A stretch of 64,000 nucleotides of DNA, taken from assembly GCA_021613535.1 (NCBI GenBank), contig CP075492.1, positions 12,834,001 through 12,898,000 of the forward strand, read 5' to 3'. The DNA is from Adineta vaga. Its lineage: Eukaryota; Rotifera. Under the pieces are notes generated by a model that was given only the letters and a program-made list of their open reading frames with translations, was not told where the DNA came from and ran no database searches. The position numbers and the translations under genes are program-made. This document shows positions 52,810 to 64,000 of this stretch, one piece after another; position 1 is the stretch's first letter, and each line of letters begins with the position of its first letter.

Positions 52810-55539
52810 TTAATTATTTAATGTACGTAACGGACTTTGAGTAAAGGCCGAATTTGTAAATGAAGAAGATCCTGTTGGAATAATATGATCATAAATATAA
52901 TGTTCAATTTGATTTGGATTGGATGTTCTTGTTGAAGAACATGATGATGTTGTTGAAGAATATTCTTCATATTTTGGATGGTTAGTAGTAGTAGTAGTAT
53001 TAGTTTTTGAAGAAGTCTGAAAAAAGAAATTTAGTGGGCGAAGAAATAATTTCCAGTGGATTTTACGGTATCATTGATCGAGATTGATTGTGTTGTAAGA
53101 TCATCAAGATTAACAGATGATGAATTATTGTTGTTGTTATTATTATTATTATTATTCATATTCCATGAATTATTCAATTGTTGATCATGAATACTTGAGA
53201 GAAATGCATCAGATATATTTTCTGATGAAATTTCTTTGCCTTTACCAGAATCAGGAGAATCACTAATGCAATCTTGTGGATTCGATGTACCATTAGTAGA
53301 ATTCGAAGCAGTTAAAGATGAAAACAATGTTGGTAATAAGAATAAATTTGTCGGACGTGATTGAAGACCCTATTAAAAATAAAAAGAAGTATAATTTTCA
53401 TTTTCTCCAACAAAAATTCTCATCAGTTTAGTTTATAATTGTTCATACCTTTAATACTTCGAATTGTTTATTATTACTATTCAACTTAAGTTCTAATTCA
53501 TGTGTATAAAGTAATAATTGTTGAATATGTGATAATAATTCTCGATTACGTTCAATTAATAATTTATTTTTATTCTAGAAAAGAAATCAATCGATTTTTC
53601 CTCCGAAAAATAATTTTAAAGACATACTTGTGAATCAATTCTAGAAGCAATTTCAATATTTAATTGTTCTTTAATTAATTTCAATTGATTGAATGTTAAT
53701 TCTGATTCATTTTGAATTTGTTGTAATTGTTCTTGCATGAATTGCATTTGATGTTTAAGTGTAAATTCACTCGTTGATGGTGAAGAAATTAAACCAATAG
53801 AACTTCTATGATTTATCGAAGGAGACTATAAATGAAAACGAATAGAGGTAGAAGAATTCGTTTTTGTAAAAGAAATATGTACTGTTGATTGTTGAACACT
53901 TGGTAAATAACGATCTGTTTTTTCAATTGGATCTGATATGACTATTTCTGAAATGAAATTAAATTGAATAAGAAATTGAAGTGAATCAATATACAAACTT
54001 GTTTCCGAAGGGACAACATTTTTCGTTGTAGTTGGTGATTGTTGTGAAGATAATTTATGGCAAACTTCAAATGCTTGTCCAATTGTTCGAACAATATGAA
54101 TTGCTTCGTTCTAAAATGAAAAGAAAATTAAATAAACAACAAGAGTTAATCAAATCAAAATAAAACGCTATTTTTGGTTTATCCTACATTGGATAAAAAC
54201 TTTCTTATAGCAAATGTGAAGTTTATATGACCTTGTTACATTATTTAAATGTTCATGAGACATAATGGTTATTCTATATCCTATCTTGATGTTTTCGTTA
54301 AATATAGACGAAGTACAAATCGATGATCAAGGATAATTCATTGTCCTTGTCTTTATAGTTTTACCTTGATTTAAAAAACGAATCAATTTACCTTCTTATA
54401 TGCTTTGAAAACATTGCAACGAAATGTATTAGTCGTATTATCTCGTGCTATGAAACTAAAAATCTTCAAATCTTGACTATCATGTGAAACATAGAAGATT
54501 CTAAAACATAATAAGATAAAAAAAAGAACTCTTTAACATATATTCTATTTCGCTTATCTTCCTACCGATAGATTGGATGTTGCATTATGATTGTTCGTTC
54601 ATCATCATAATAGATTTTTTTCTAGACGAGAAGAAAAACGAAATAGAATTTATTGAAAAAAAAGATTATTTATATTCATATTACTTTATCTTTTTTCCAT
54701 AGATCAATTTTAATTCCTTCGATAGATATTGATAAATTAACTGCATGTTTTTTAACTGCTTGTGATTTGAATTCATACTAAATTTTCATATATCAATTCA
54801 TTTCGAGCGTGAGTAAGTCATAGCAAAAACAAACTTACACGAATACGACGCATAGCAGCTATGATCTCATTTCGACTTGTCGGTTTCGGTACTTCAAGTG
54901 ATCCAATGAACTGAAAGTACATTTTAATTCATTTTACAAACGATTCAAGCATTAATAAAGGAAATGATTACTTTAACTTTAAATTGAATTCCATGTTGAA
55001 ATGCTTCTTCATTATGCAATGGAACTTTATTATCAAATCCGTCTTCAAACATTGGATTATAAGATCGAGTTTTTGTTGATCTAAGTAAAGATCTAAATAG
55101 AATATAAAAAAACAAAGACACAGTTCTTATTTGATCGATTTGAAGTATCAAAGAAAATTTCTCATATCTATTTATATATTCATATGATAGATGTCACATC
55201 TAACTGATCTGATGATTGATACAACCTTTCATTTATATTCCAGATATGTATTTATCTATTGACCTTCTTCGAAAGGTTTCGACGGTATGCAATAAGAACC
55301 TATTGAGTTTAATACATACAAGATCCAGACAAAATCTGTTCGTCGCGAATAATAAAGAAAATACCTTGACCTATCCTTTGGACTTAAAAATAGTACTTAT
55401 GGAATTTTTCAAGTAAGTTATGTCTCGAGGGATCTAAGTTTTGTCTTATAACAAACAATAGTTAAAAATAGAAAATTCTATACATAAATCTCATTTTTTC
55501 CTTAAAATAGAACAACTGATCATACCTTTTCAATCGCAT
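52810..55539 (-). CDS. NOS1AP: NOS1AP/CAPON-like PTB adaptor
   Basis: Cytosolic adaptor with an N-terminal phosphotyrosine-binding domain; in vertebrates it links nNOS to Dexras and Scribble. Twelve exons: 55539-55526, 55092-54972, 54910-54839, 54777-54685, 54621-54566, 54500-54392, 54110-53999, 53947-53883, 53825-53628, 53574-53449, 53369-53067 and 53016-52810; 491 residues, near the vertebrate 506. The PTB domain at about 25-170 is diagnostic: [77 protein letters not shown] and [17 protein letters not shown] coiled coil follows ([18 protein letters not shown], then [20 protein letters not shown]). A run of 12 Asn comes from an ATT-type repeat at 53124-53160. The tail ends PLRTLNN, without the EIAV-type PDZ ligand that binds nNOS. 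The 14-nt first exon (MRLK) across a 433-nt intron is the least certain part. Confidence 0.9.
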
Positions 55540-57199
55540 TCTTCGTCGTCCTACAAGAAATTCATTTACCCACTTACAATTATTAATAAAAGAAAGTGAT
55601 AAAGTATAACTTCCGTTTCTCTTTCTAACGTTCAAATATATATATATATATCAATACATAGAGATACATATGTATACATTACACTTGTCATAAGCCATCG
55701 ATATGATCCTATCAGATTGATAGAAGTATTACATATCGTGTATATCATAGTACATATGTCATTTTAGTCATTATTTTAACATATGTATATTCATTTAAAT
55801 GAGTGTATATCTCTTACCAATAGAATGATGATATCATATATGATCCTGTACGTTTCTTTTCTATACTTTACTTAATGACAAGACATTTAAATAATCATCG
55901 ACTATTTATCAAAGAACATTTTTCTTCTTCTTTGCTCTCTATGAACGAACACCTTTGAAGATTATTCTTTTGATTTGATTGAAGAATATGTATATTTTCA
56001 TGGTCTTACGAGAGAAAGAAGAAAAAGAAAGAAGCTAAGCTGTTCTTTACATACAGACAAATGAATAACAAGAGATTTTTATCATCATTTGATTAAATGA
56101 TCAATAACAAGGTCGACGTCGTATATATGTGTAATATAAAAAAAATCCATCTTTCATCAATCTGATAACGAGTTTCTCTTTTTGTCAAGATAGAATATGA
56201 AATAGATATACACATGTGTTTGTCTATCATTTTGAATGACAAGGAAATCTTCGAATTCTGTTTTGACATGTTGTTCTATCGATCAAAAAGTGTTTGTCCA
56301 TTGAGTGAAAACAGTTTCTGTTTATTCTCAATTGTAAACTTATCAGATCAAAAGAAAACTTACTTGAATAAAGCCATCTGTGTTCAATTGAATGATCGTA
56401 TCATAAAAATCTATTATAAAAGAGGAAAAACAAACGATCATAAAGACAAAAACATATATTAACTTACTTGTCAATGATTTGATCTGAGTATAGACTCTTA
56501 GTTATACTATATATATATATATATAACTGACAAGGATAAAATTACAGATGTATAATAGATTTTCTCTCATTTTTTATGGTCTGTAGAAAAGAAAATAGAT
56601 TGTTTCGCTCTTGTGTGTTTATGTCATTTTGTTCGTGTCATGTAAGTTGATGAATAATAGAATTGAGATGAAGCAGAAGAGAAAAGAATAATAACAACCG
56701 GTGAATATAATCATTTCATATAGACAAATGAGAAAATAATTGATTGTTTATATGTTAAACTAACTTATAATTATAATCAATATGAGAGAATCTTTTCCTG
56801 TTCAAAGTGTTGTTTGTAAAGAATATTTTATTATTAAATCTTTTGTGTTACAAATCTATAATTTAGTTTCGTATCAAAACTAGTTGTTGTTGTTGTTGTT
56901 GTTGTTGTTGTGTTGATAAGAAGTTAACGACAGATGACAGATAGATTGTCAAGCGAGAAAAAACTGTATTTACAATCAACAAAAAATGATTGTCGTCATT
57001 TGATTTTCTGGATATAAACACGAATACACATAATTACCGGCACAATGTAGCGGAAATGTTCCTATCGAGCTCTATTGTAAACATGATATGTCAATGAATT
57101 GTTAATTAACTATGAAATAGAATCATGATATTCTTGCAAAAAAAAATGAAGTACTCAGTGAAAATTTTATATCAATATATATCAAAACAAAATACAAGT
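55540..57199. other. spacer with a GTT microsatellite
   Basis: About 1.7 kb upstream of NOS1AP and downstream of the DUF4515 gene. Several TATATA runs (55638-55651, 56509-56524) and a GTT run at 56883-56913. The short plus frames at 55216-55416 and 56214-56462 are not protein-like enough to support. Confidence 0.4.
56883..56913. repeat. (GTT)n microsatellite
   Basis: About ten trinucleotide units. Confidence 0.8.
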
Positions 57200-58375
57200 T
57201 TAAGTCGATTTTTTGCCCGTTGTCATTATTGCTGATGGTGCTTTATTTAAACGAATACGTTTCAGATCAGTTGCTAATTTTAATTGTCGAATTAAATGTA
57301 TTTGTTCTTCTTCTAGTCGTTCTTTGGATTCATTTAATGCATGAATTCGTTTGAGAAAATCTTGTAAAGATTTACGTAATTGAAGATTTTCATTTTGAAT
57401 AGCAACACTTCGATCATAGAGAAATTGTTCAGCTTCCTAGAGAAAAAGAAAAACGAAGAAGATAGATTGATTTTCTTCATTAAAAACTAACCTCATCAGC
57501 TTGTCGTCGAATAGATTGAACTTTTGCTCCTTCATCCGTTCGTTGATCATGAAGAACCTTTTCAAATGTCATTCTCATATCTGCAATTTCTCGTACATGT
57601 GTACCACGTAACTGATTAATTTCTTCCTGTAAACGTTTGATTTCATTATTTTGTTGGTCTTGTATATTCTAAAGAGATTATTTTCAAAGAAAAAAAAGCA
57701 ATTTTTTCCAATCAACAAACTCTATATTCTCCAATTGCTTGTAATTCACGATTAGTTTGTGCTAAAAATTGTTCTTTTTTCATTAATTGAGCACGTAATT
57801 CTATACATAGGAATGAGTTCAATGAAAAATGAAAAGAAAAAGACACAACGAACCATTTTTCTTTTGTTCATAATCTTTCAACATATTTTCTTTCTCTCGA
57901 TTAATATCTCGAATTTGTTCTTGATGATAATCAGTTAATGTAATTACTTGATTTTGACGTGTATTCGTCTTCTTAGACATGTATTGCACGTATTCAGCCT
58001 AGAATGAATGTTCTTAAATCAGTTCAAAATGAAATCGATACTTACTGTTTCTGCGCGAACTTTATTTGCTTCTTCATTAAGCCAATGATTTTCTTCTTGA
58101 CTATTAAGAGGATTGAATTTTTATTCGGCAATAGAATTAAGAGACTTACGCTGTACGAACACGCAATTTAATTTCAGCTAATTTTTGAACTTTTTTATCG
58201 AGTCTATTCGAGAGATGAAGATTGACATGAAGAGAAATAATATGATCAAAGAAACTTACTCAGCTTGCAGAACAAGTTCTTTGTCCGATGGACGAAGTTT
58301 TTCGTCTTTTTCTTTTGTATCTTTCTTCTTCTTCTCGGATTTTCCTTTCTTACCTTTCTTACCTTTTGGTGGCAT
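57200..58375 (-). CDS. DUF4515 coiled-coil protein (CCDC166/BBOF1-like)
   Basis: Seven exons: 58375-58260, 58203-58150, 58100-58046, 57998-57854, 57800-57721, 57668-57492 and 57436-57200; 287 residues, introns 47-56 nt. The N-terminus is very lysine-rich (MPPKGKKGKKGKSEKKKK). The rest is nearly continuous coiled coil with the DUF4515-type core: HWLNEEANKVRAETAEYVQY, TRQNQVITLTDYHQEQIRDI, then NEIKRLQEEINQLRGTHVRE. Proteins of this family (BBOF1, CCDC166) are associated with motile cilia and basal bodies, which suits a ciliated animal. Assignment to one paralogue is not possible by eye. It is divergent to the pyrophosphatase gene. Confidence 0.75.
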
Positions 58376-59025
58376 TTTGAAAAAAAAAAGTAAAATTAAC
58401 TTTTTGAAAAACAGCAAATGTCTTAAGTGGCCATTTTTGATTTTGTTACTATAGTAACATTTGAATGAAAAGCAGAGGGCGACAGTATAGATTACTTAAT
58501 TATCATATCGATTAAATTAGATTTAAACTTAATTGAAAAAAAAGAATTGATGAGTTCTAATTTGAAAATAAACCTTTTTTTTTCTCAAATCGAAAACCAT
58601 ATTCGAAACGAAGTCCAGAGGAAAAACAAGGTAGTCAGTTGTTATTTTTTTTCTCTCTCTTTTGGAAGAATGTTTTCGTCTGAATGTATTCCACGTCAGT
58701 TTATGATTCATGCAAAATATTACACCACACTTATTCTACTTCAGAATAATGAATCGATCTTAAACGAATCATCGAATGTAAATATTTTTGAGAAATGAGA
58801 TCAGTATTATTCTTCATCAAATCGCAAATATAAGCGAGGTGTACAATTCGATTGCTATTGGTAATTATGAATGTCATATGTGCATTGAAGTGAAACATTC
58901 ATAGTAAACGCGATTGTATTGTGTGTGTGTGCGTTTTTTCGCTTATTTTTCACGGATAGCTTTTACGAGTATAATATCGATAATTTTCTTTTAGAACTTG
59001 CTTTACCTTCGTCTGCATCTTTATC
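58376..59025. promoter_or_regulatory. divergent promoter region, DUF4515 / pyrophosphatase
   Basis: 650 nt between two divergently transcribed genes, so both promoters should be here. Overlapping short frames at 58529-58798 on both strands are not supported. A TTTTCTTTTAG at 58987-58996 upstream of the pyrophosphatase ATG may be a 5' UTR splice acceptor. Confidence 0.4.
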
Positions 59026-60164
59026 ATGTCAACTGAACCGAAAAAACCAGATCCAAATACAGGTACTCAAGGTATACCTTTAACAAGTGTTGCTCCACAA
59101 GCAAGCGATAATGAAAATCGTCGCTATGAGATTGTACAACGTGGTCAATTTCATACACTTAACTATCGTTGTTATTTTCGTGATGTCAAAACCAATACAA
59201 TCGTCTCACCTTTTCATGATATTCCACTTGTTAATGAACAACATACTTCAGCGAGTGGAAATAAAAAGGATATTATCTACAACATGATTGTTGAAGTACC
59301 ACGATGGACAAATGCAAAAATGGAAATTAATAAACAATTGAAATTAAATCCTATTGTTCAAGATGTGAAAAGCGGTGCGTTATTTCTCGAAAGTTTAAAT
59401 CTTCTTGACATTTATATTTTTAGGTAAACCACGTTTTGTTCATAATGTTTTCCCCTATCATGGTTATCTATGGAATTATGGTGCATTACCTCAAACATGG
59501 GAAGATCCCAATCATGTTGATGAAGATACGAAAACAACTGGTGATAATGATCCATTGGATGTTTGTGAAATTGGTACTACTCTTCATGCAACCGGTTCAA
59601 TTGTTCCAGTCAAAATTGTTGGTGTTCTTGGTTTAATTGATGAAGGTGAAACAGATTGGAAATTAATTGGCATTGATATTCGTGATAAACTTGCTTCACA
59701 AGTAAAACATTTTCTTCTTACCAAATTGAAACAAAAAATTTTGCTTTCCTTTTTACTTCTAATAGATCAATGATATTAATGATGTTGATAAACATCTTCC
59801 AGGTTTACTTGAAGCTACTCGTCGTTGGTTTAAATACTACAAAGTTCCCACGGGTAAACCTCCTAATAAATTTGCTCTTAATGAACAATATGCTGATCGT
59901 GAATATGCACAACGTGTAATTGATGAAACACGAAAATATTGGGAAAAACTAGCTAGTGGTGAAACAAAAGTCGAAGAAAAAGTTTGCTCAATTGCAAATA
60001 CAACATTAAATAATCGAGGAACAATTGGTAAAGAAGATGCGGATAAAATTGTTGCAGCCGATGAAAAATATCAAGAACAACCAGCTAAAATTGATATTAC
60101 CGTTCATAATCTTGCCTATGTTGTAGATGAAGAAGAACGTACAACAAAAGAAAAGAAATTTTAA
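59026..60164 (+). CDS. PPA1: inorganic pyrophosphatase, family I
   Basis: Soluble enzyme that hydrolyses pyrophosphate to two phosphates and so drives biosynthetic reactions. Exons are 59026-59374, 59424-59701 and 59766-60164; 341 residues, in the range of cytosolic and mitochondrial animal forms. Motifs: [42 protein letters not shown], the metal-binding signature [32 protein letters not shown] and the [11 protein letters not shown] segment. The metal-binding aspartates of DNDPLD are all present, so it should be active. The N-terminal 30 residues are polar, with no clear mitochondrial presequence. The C-terminal tail of about 60 residues is longer than in yeast. AATAAA at 60538-60543 may be its polyadenylation signal. 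Confidence 0.95.
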
Positions 60165-60670
60165 ACAAATTCCATACAACTATCTTTTCCGATTTTACAG
60201 GACAACGTTTTCATTACTAAATGTATTACTAATTCGAAAAACTTTTCATTTTTCTTTTGTAATACAGAATTTTTTTTTCGAAAAATATGCAAGAAACAAT
60301 ATGAATTCAGTTTATTATCAGTAAGGGCATAAAAACAATGGATTACTTCATCTCTAGTGATACGCGAAATATTATGACTTTCGCTTGTAGACAAGATTTT
60401 TTGTATGAAGGAAAAGATGAATTGTAGTCTTATTACTTATTGATGATGTTGTTATGAATCTTAAATATTGTTCTTTTATTTAAAAAGGAGTGGAAGATGT
60501 CTGCGCTCCTTCATGTAACAAAAGTGAATACGAGACAATAAAATGTAATCTTAGAACTATAAAAGCTTTCTATCATAAGTCAGCTTGGAAAACACAATTC
60601 ATTGAAGTAAAGTTATAGAAATTTATAATTAAGGAGGCTAAAAGACGAACACCACATACTTTTTATCACC
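60165..60670. other. spacer
   Basis: 3' UTR of the pyrophosphatase gene and upstream region of the dispanin gene. No coding region seen. Confidence 0.4.
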
Positions 60671-61146
60671 ATGAGAAATGTACCTGTGAACCATATTCAA
60701 TATCTACCGTCAAAAAACCCTCATCCACCATTAAATACAGCTAACCCAACGATAGTCAATGAACCACCACCCGCTTATACTACTATCAATAGAAATGGAA
60801 TATACTCTAAACATCTACCTTCAGTAATGTATCAGAATGGTCAACTAATTCTCATCGTTTTTGCAAATCATAATTCAGTTGGTGTTCTTCCAGCAACAAA
60901 TCGACAACCGTCTTTTAGAGATTATAAATATTGGTCGATCTTTAACACATTATTTTCCTGTATGTTTTTAGGTTGTATGGCATTGTGTATGTCTGCTAAG
61001 GCTAAACGAAAGAATTTAACTGGTGATTACCAAGGTCGCGACGAGCAGCACGAGTAGCTATATGTTTAAATATAGCGGCTACGATTATCGGTATTGTTAT
61101 CATAACAGTGATTACTCTTGCACACATTGAACTGATTCATATTTAG
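60671..61146 (+). pseudogene. dispanin/CD225 (IFITM-like) gene, frameshifted
   Basis: Proline-rich N-terminus with a PPAY (PPxY) motif at about residues 33-36, which in related proteins recruits NEDD4-type WW domains. Then a CD225-type first membrane segment and loop: YWSIFNTLFSCMFLGCMALC, KAKRKNLTGDYQG. The open frame ends at 61057 (128 residues) with DEQHE, shortly after the loop. In another frame the second half continues at once: RRAARVAICLNIAATIIGIV and ITVITLAHIE to a TAG at 61144-61146. A base gain or loss near 61036-61042 would explain the switch, and no splice sites there can. It is therefore a frameshifted gene, an allele, a sequencing error, or a protein truncated after its first membrane segment. 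Confidence 0.7.
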
Positions 61147-61953
61147 AACATATGTTGTACAATCTATACTTTGTTTGTTCTACTCTCAGTCACCAATATT
61201 TCTTGAATCTCACATAAAACTTTCAATATCTAAATAATTTTATGTCTTATCTTATCAAATATAAATAAATCTAATGCAAATCGTTTCTAGCAAAAAAAAC
61301 AGCAGTTTCTTTTTCAACTGAAATTCAAAAGATTGTTCAGGTAAAGCACCTCATTATTCTCAAGTGTTTTTCCCTGGAATAATTTTCTATAGTGATATCT
61401 CTCATCAACATTACTTACTTCCTCTGAAAAGAATATTTAAAAAGCACAACGCAAAATCAAACTTTAATTAAGTGCTTTTATTTATCGACAAATATCATTT
61501 TTCCTTTTTTGAATTATGTATTTTACCCTCATACCTGAAAAATACTGTATCCGATGCTTATCAAAATCAATATTTTCTTTTTTCTTTCTTAATGTTTAAT
61601 AGATAATATATTTTCATAGTTCGTATCTTCATTTAAACATATTAATATAGTAAATACTTACAGGTGAGTCAAGGACATAAATTCGAGTAGTGTAAAGAAA
61701 ATCAATTATCTCTTAATTCAATAATAACCAAACAGATGGAGAGAGAAAATATCCAAATTCACTAATGAGATAGTTTTTTCGGTGACTGTTTGATAACCTT
61801 TCTTCGTCAACTATCTAGTTGTGGTTCACAAAATTTCAATTCGATATTAGTCTATAGATATACACACTTTATTCACTATTTTGATCAAAAACCAAATTTA
61901 CAACAAGGAAAAACACCTAATCATATTTGAGAATGTAGATAAAAAGTAAGATT
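61147..61953. other. convergent spacer
   Basis: Shared 3' region of the dispanin and bZIP genes. AT-rich; no gene found. Confidence 0.4.
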
Positions 61954-62469
61954 TCACTGGAAATTTAAAATCCTTTCTATGGATTCATCGAATAGATCAG
62001 GATCGTCTAAATATTGTTCTAAAAATGATAACATATCTTGATTATGATTAGACAATAATTCTTCAATCGGATCGTGAAGACAACTATTGACTTCATTTTG
62101 TAGATTCTGTTTTTTTTCTTGAAGTTGTTGAAGATAACTTTGTAGACTTGTATGTTCACCTTCGAGTTCTTTCAATTTTTGATCAAGTTCTTCTTCAATT
62201 AGTTGTCGTCGTTCCTTTAATTTTCGTGCAGCTTCACGATTCTTTTCGCGTCTTTGTTCGCGTTTAATTGCTTCATCACCACTAAGAACGAGATGTTTTG
62301 ATCGACGACCAGTTGCAATTGTTGGAGCTGGTCTACGTATTTGTCGAATCTTTATTGGACCATATTCTACGGTATTAGAATTCGTCGCAAATGCTTCACT
62401 GTCATTTGAATCGATTGATGAAATTGAATGTTGTGTTGAATATGCATTAAATGAGTTGCTTGGGAACAT
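61954..62469 (-). CDS. bZIP transcription factor
   Basis: Single-exon, 171 residues. The basic region (KREQRREKNREAARKLKERR, about 68-88) has the N-x2-AA core of bZIP proteins, with Lys where most have Arg eight positions after the Asn. A leucine-zipper coiled coil follows (IEEELDQKLKELEGEHTSLQ, SYLQQLQEKKQNLQ). The C-terminus is acidic (SFLEQYLDDPDLFDESIERI) and could be an activation region. The N-terminus has a Ser-rich stretch. It cannot be placed in a bZIP subfamily by eye; CREB/ATF/FOS-like is the nearest guess. The promoter carries a perfect CRE and a TATA box, so self-regulation is possible. Confidence 0.87.
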   Translation of the reverse strand: MFPSNSFNAYSTQHSISSIDSNDSEAFATNSNTVEYGPIKIRQIRRPAPTIATGRRSKHLVLSGDEAIKREQRREKNREAARKLKERRQLIEEELDQKLKELEGEHTSLQSYLQQLQEKKQNLQNEVNSCLHDPIEELLSNHNQDMLSFLEQYLDDPDLFDESIERILNFQ

Positions 62470-62518
62470 GTTAAATAATTCGTGTAAATGATATGAAAAT
62501 CAAAGAAACACCGGCGCA

Positions 62519-62526
62519 TTTATATA
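62519..62526 (-). promoter_or_regulatory. TATA box of the bZIP gene
   Basis: TATATAAA on the minus strand, 50 nt upstream of the ATG and 8 nt downstream of the CRE, a normal core-promoter layout. Confidence 0.55.
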
Positions 62527-62533
62527 TTTCGTC

Positions 62534-62541
62534 TGACGTCA
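62534..62541. promoter_or_regulatory. CRE palindrome in the bZIP promoter
   Basis: Perfect TGACGTCA 65 nt upstream of the bZIP ATG and just upstream of its TATA box. In the longer symmetric context CTGACGTCAG. Confidence 0.6.
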
Positions 62542-63705
62542 GCAGATAATCATAATGCGTGAAGGAACGAAAATAAAAGATATAAAATTCGGACTTGATT
62601 TTGTTCGATCATCGTGACAACTAATTAGATGTCGATTAGAGTTACAAAGTATCATTTTAATGATTTTTTAACGAAGGTAAATGGAAGTACGGTATGTATA
62701 TTTTTTCATTCTCTGCATCCGAAAATATGTCTGACGGTCAAGATAAACCTATGATAAATATTAATCACGTAAATTAATTAATTCTTCTTCTATTTTTTCT
62801 CTTTTTTAATCATTATGAATATGTTCTTTAAGTTCTGGTCACAATGAATAAGAGTATATTAATAAGAATGACAAATCATGAAAACGTAGGAGGGGTGAAA
62901 ATCGTCAAGCTATATTTGCATTTTAAGAAGAAAAAAACTTGTCTTGATGCATAAATGACGACCATTCAAATTGAATTTTGAACAATATACAAAGTTTCGA
63001 TACGTGATTCTTTTCAGCGCGTGAGATCGAATGTAAATGAAATATTCACTGCTTAAATATGAGGTAAATAGGTTGATTAAATTTGTTACAGCTTAGTTTG
63101 AAATATAAGTGATATGATAACCTTCAGTTGATGACTGATCGAATCATTGAAAGAATATTAAAATATTTAATGTGTTTTTTGACATTTTCTCTAATTTATA
63201 CTAAAATATTAACCCTTCTTTTTCTCTTTTTTTTTATTTTTTTTTTATATCTTGTCACCTGTCGATATCGATTTTATCGCTCATATTCGTGAAAAATCAC
63301 TAAGATTTAAATGAAATATTTTATCTTCTAATTAGCAAGAAACAGATAGGTCATTCTGATCCGAAAATCGATATGTACTCAAGAAGGCCCACAATAACAT
63401 ATAAACATATCTACGAAAGAAACAAATTGTTGCAAATGTGGATCCACATTTTCAAGTATATGTAGACTCTTAGGAACATAAAAAATATATGCAAAATGAT
63501 TCAATGGTATCTATCCAATAATTCCTGAAGCATTATTCTATGAATTTTCATTCAAAACGGATTTAGTGAGAAATGTCGAAAAAAGTAAAAGAAAACTTCC
63601 TTATATGAATATTTTCTTTATCTTTTTTCGACATCTTCCTATTCGGCGTTTTTCTTTTCACTAAAAAATGTCATTCGCCCAATATCATATCACATCAACT
63701 CACAA
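62542..63705. other. spacer
   Basis: No supported gene. An ATG at 62629 opens a 16-codon frame (MSIRVTKYHFNDFLTK) into a GTAAAT that could be a donor, but no following exon was recognised. Confidence 0.35.
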
Positions 63706-63826
63706 ATGGATAAAAACTTAATAAGATTTAATTCTTCTATATGTGCATATAAACGATGTTATCGACACCAAAGTTCGATTGCTATCGTTCTTTCTCAACT
63801 CATCGCTGTAGAAACAAAAAATACAG
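63706..63826 (+). CDS. possible first exon of a gene leaving the window
   Basis: ATG at 63706 opens MDKNLIRFNSSICAYKRCYR and ends AVETKNTG exactly at a strong GTAAGT donor (63827). The segment is open throughout and positively charged at the N-terminus, which could be a mitochondrial presequence. Later exons lie beyond the right edge or were not recognised. Function unknown. Confidence 0.35.
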
Positions 63827-64000
63827 GTAAGTAACTATACTGATCAAAATCTTTAGATTTATTTAATAAAATTACATTGAAGAATAATATTCTTTTTTTA
63901 TAATAACTATTTATTCTCAAAAAAGTATGCAAAAAGAACAAATTATTCATTTACATGAGTACGATAAGAAAAAATGAATATCGAATCTTAATTACGCTGT

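Noticed and set aside
58529-58798. Overlapping frames between the DUF4515 and pyrophosphatase genes
   Set aside because: Short, antisense to one another and without recognisable content; the stretch is better explained as a divergent promoter.

Overview
The window is AT-rich animal nuclear DNA. Almost every gene is cut by very short introns (mostly 46-66 nt, GT..AG, usually ending TTTAG or CTAG). Exons, splice sites and reading frames were worked out by eye. The gene repertoire (FOXO, ABCE1, PAM16, a CDKL kinase, a TRPM2-type channel, NOS1AP/CAPON, inorganic pyrophosphatase, a DUF4515 ciliary-type coiled coil, CUB/C-type-lectin receptors) is metazoan. Short introns, high AT, compact genes and tandem paralogues with conversion-like patches fit a bdelloid rotifer best, but that is inference; another small-genome protostome is possible. 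No virus, CRISPR array, rRNA, tRNA or intact transposon was recognised.

Layout: 1.1-2.9 kb FOXO (-); 5.6-6.2 kb PAM16 (-); 6.8-9.4 kb ABCE1 (-); 9.9-12.3 kb a tandem pair of gamma-glutamylcyclotransferase-like genes with a cytochrome-b5-like tail, the second frameshifted; 12.8-13.5 kb four-TM protein (-); 14.3-16.3 kb CDKL kinase (-); 16.3-20.2 kb spacer; 20.2-27.7 kb TRPM2-like channel with NUDT9-homology tail (+, 31 exons); 28.3-28.9 kb BTB protein (-); 29.4-31.2 kb M14 carboxypeptidase (+); 31.9-34.2 kb orphan membrane receptor (+); 34.6-35.5 kb Cys/His-rich protein (+); 36.3-36.8 kb orphan (+); 38.5-39.1 kb orphan (-); 40.4-41.9 kb decayed gene; 42.2-44.5 kb SUEL-CUB-C-lectin receptor (-); 44.5-51.4 kb gene-poor DNA; 51.5-52.2 kb gag-like CCHC gene (-); 52.8-55.5 kb NOS1AP (-); 57.2-58.4 kb DUF4515 coiled coil (-); 59.0-60.2 kb pyrophosphatase (+); 60.7-61.1 kb dispanin with a frameshift (+); 62.0-62.5 kb bZIP factor (-) with a CRE/TATA promoter; a gene starts at the right edge.

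There is no operon. Neighbours are mostly housekeeping (ABCE1, PAM16, PPA) mixed with signalling genes. Several bear on oxidative stress (FOXO, TRPM2, NOS1AP, glutathione-cycle-type GGCT), but nothing in the sequence shows that they are co-regulated. The most notable items are the TRPM2 channel whose Nudix catalytic box is destroyed while the fold is retained, the GGCT-b5 fusion pair with a conversion-like patch, a FOXO without visible AKT consensus sites, an intron-bearing gag-like gene, and a possible GT-TG intron at the kinase HRD motif.
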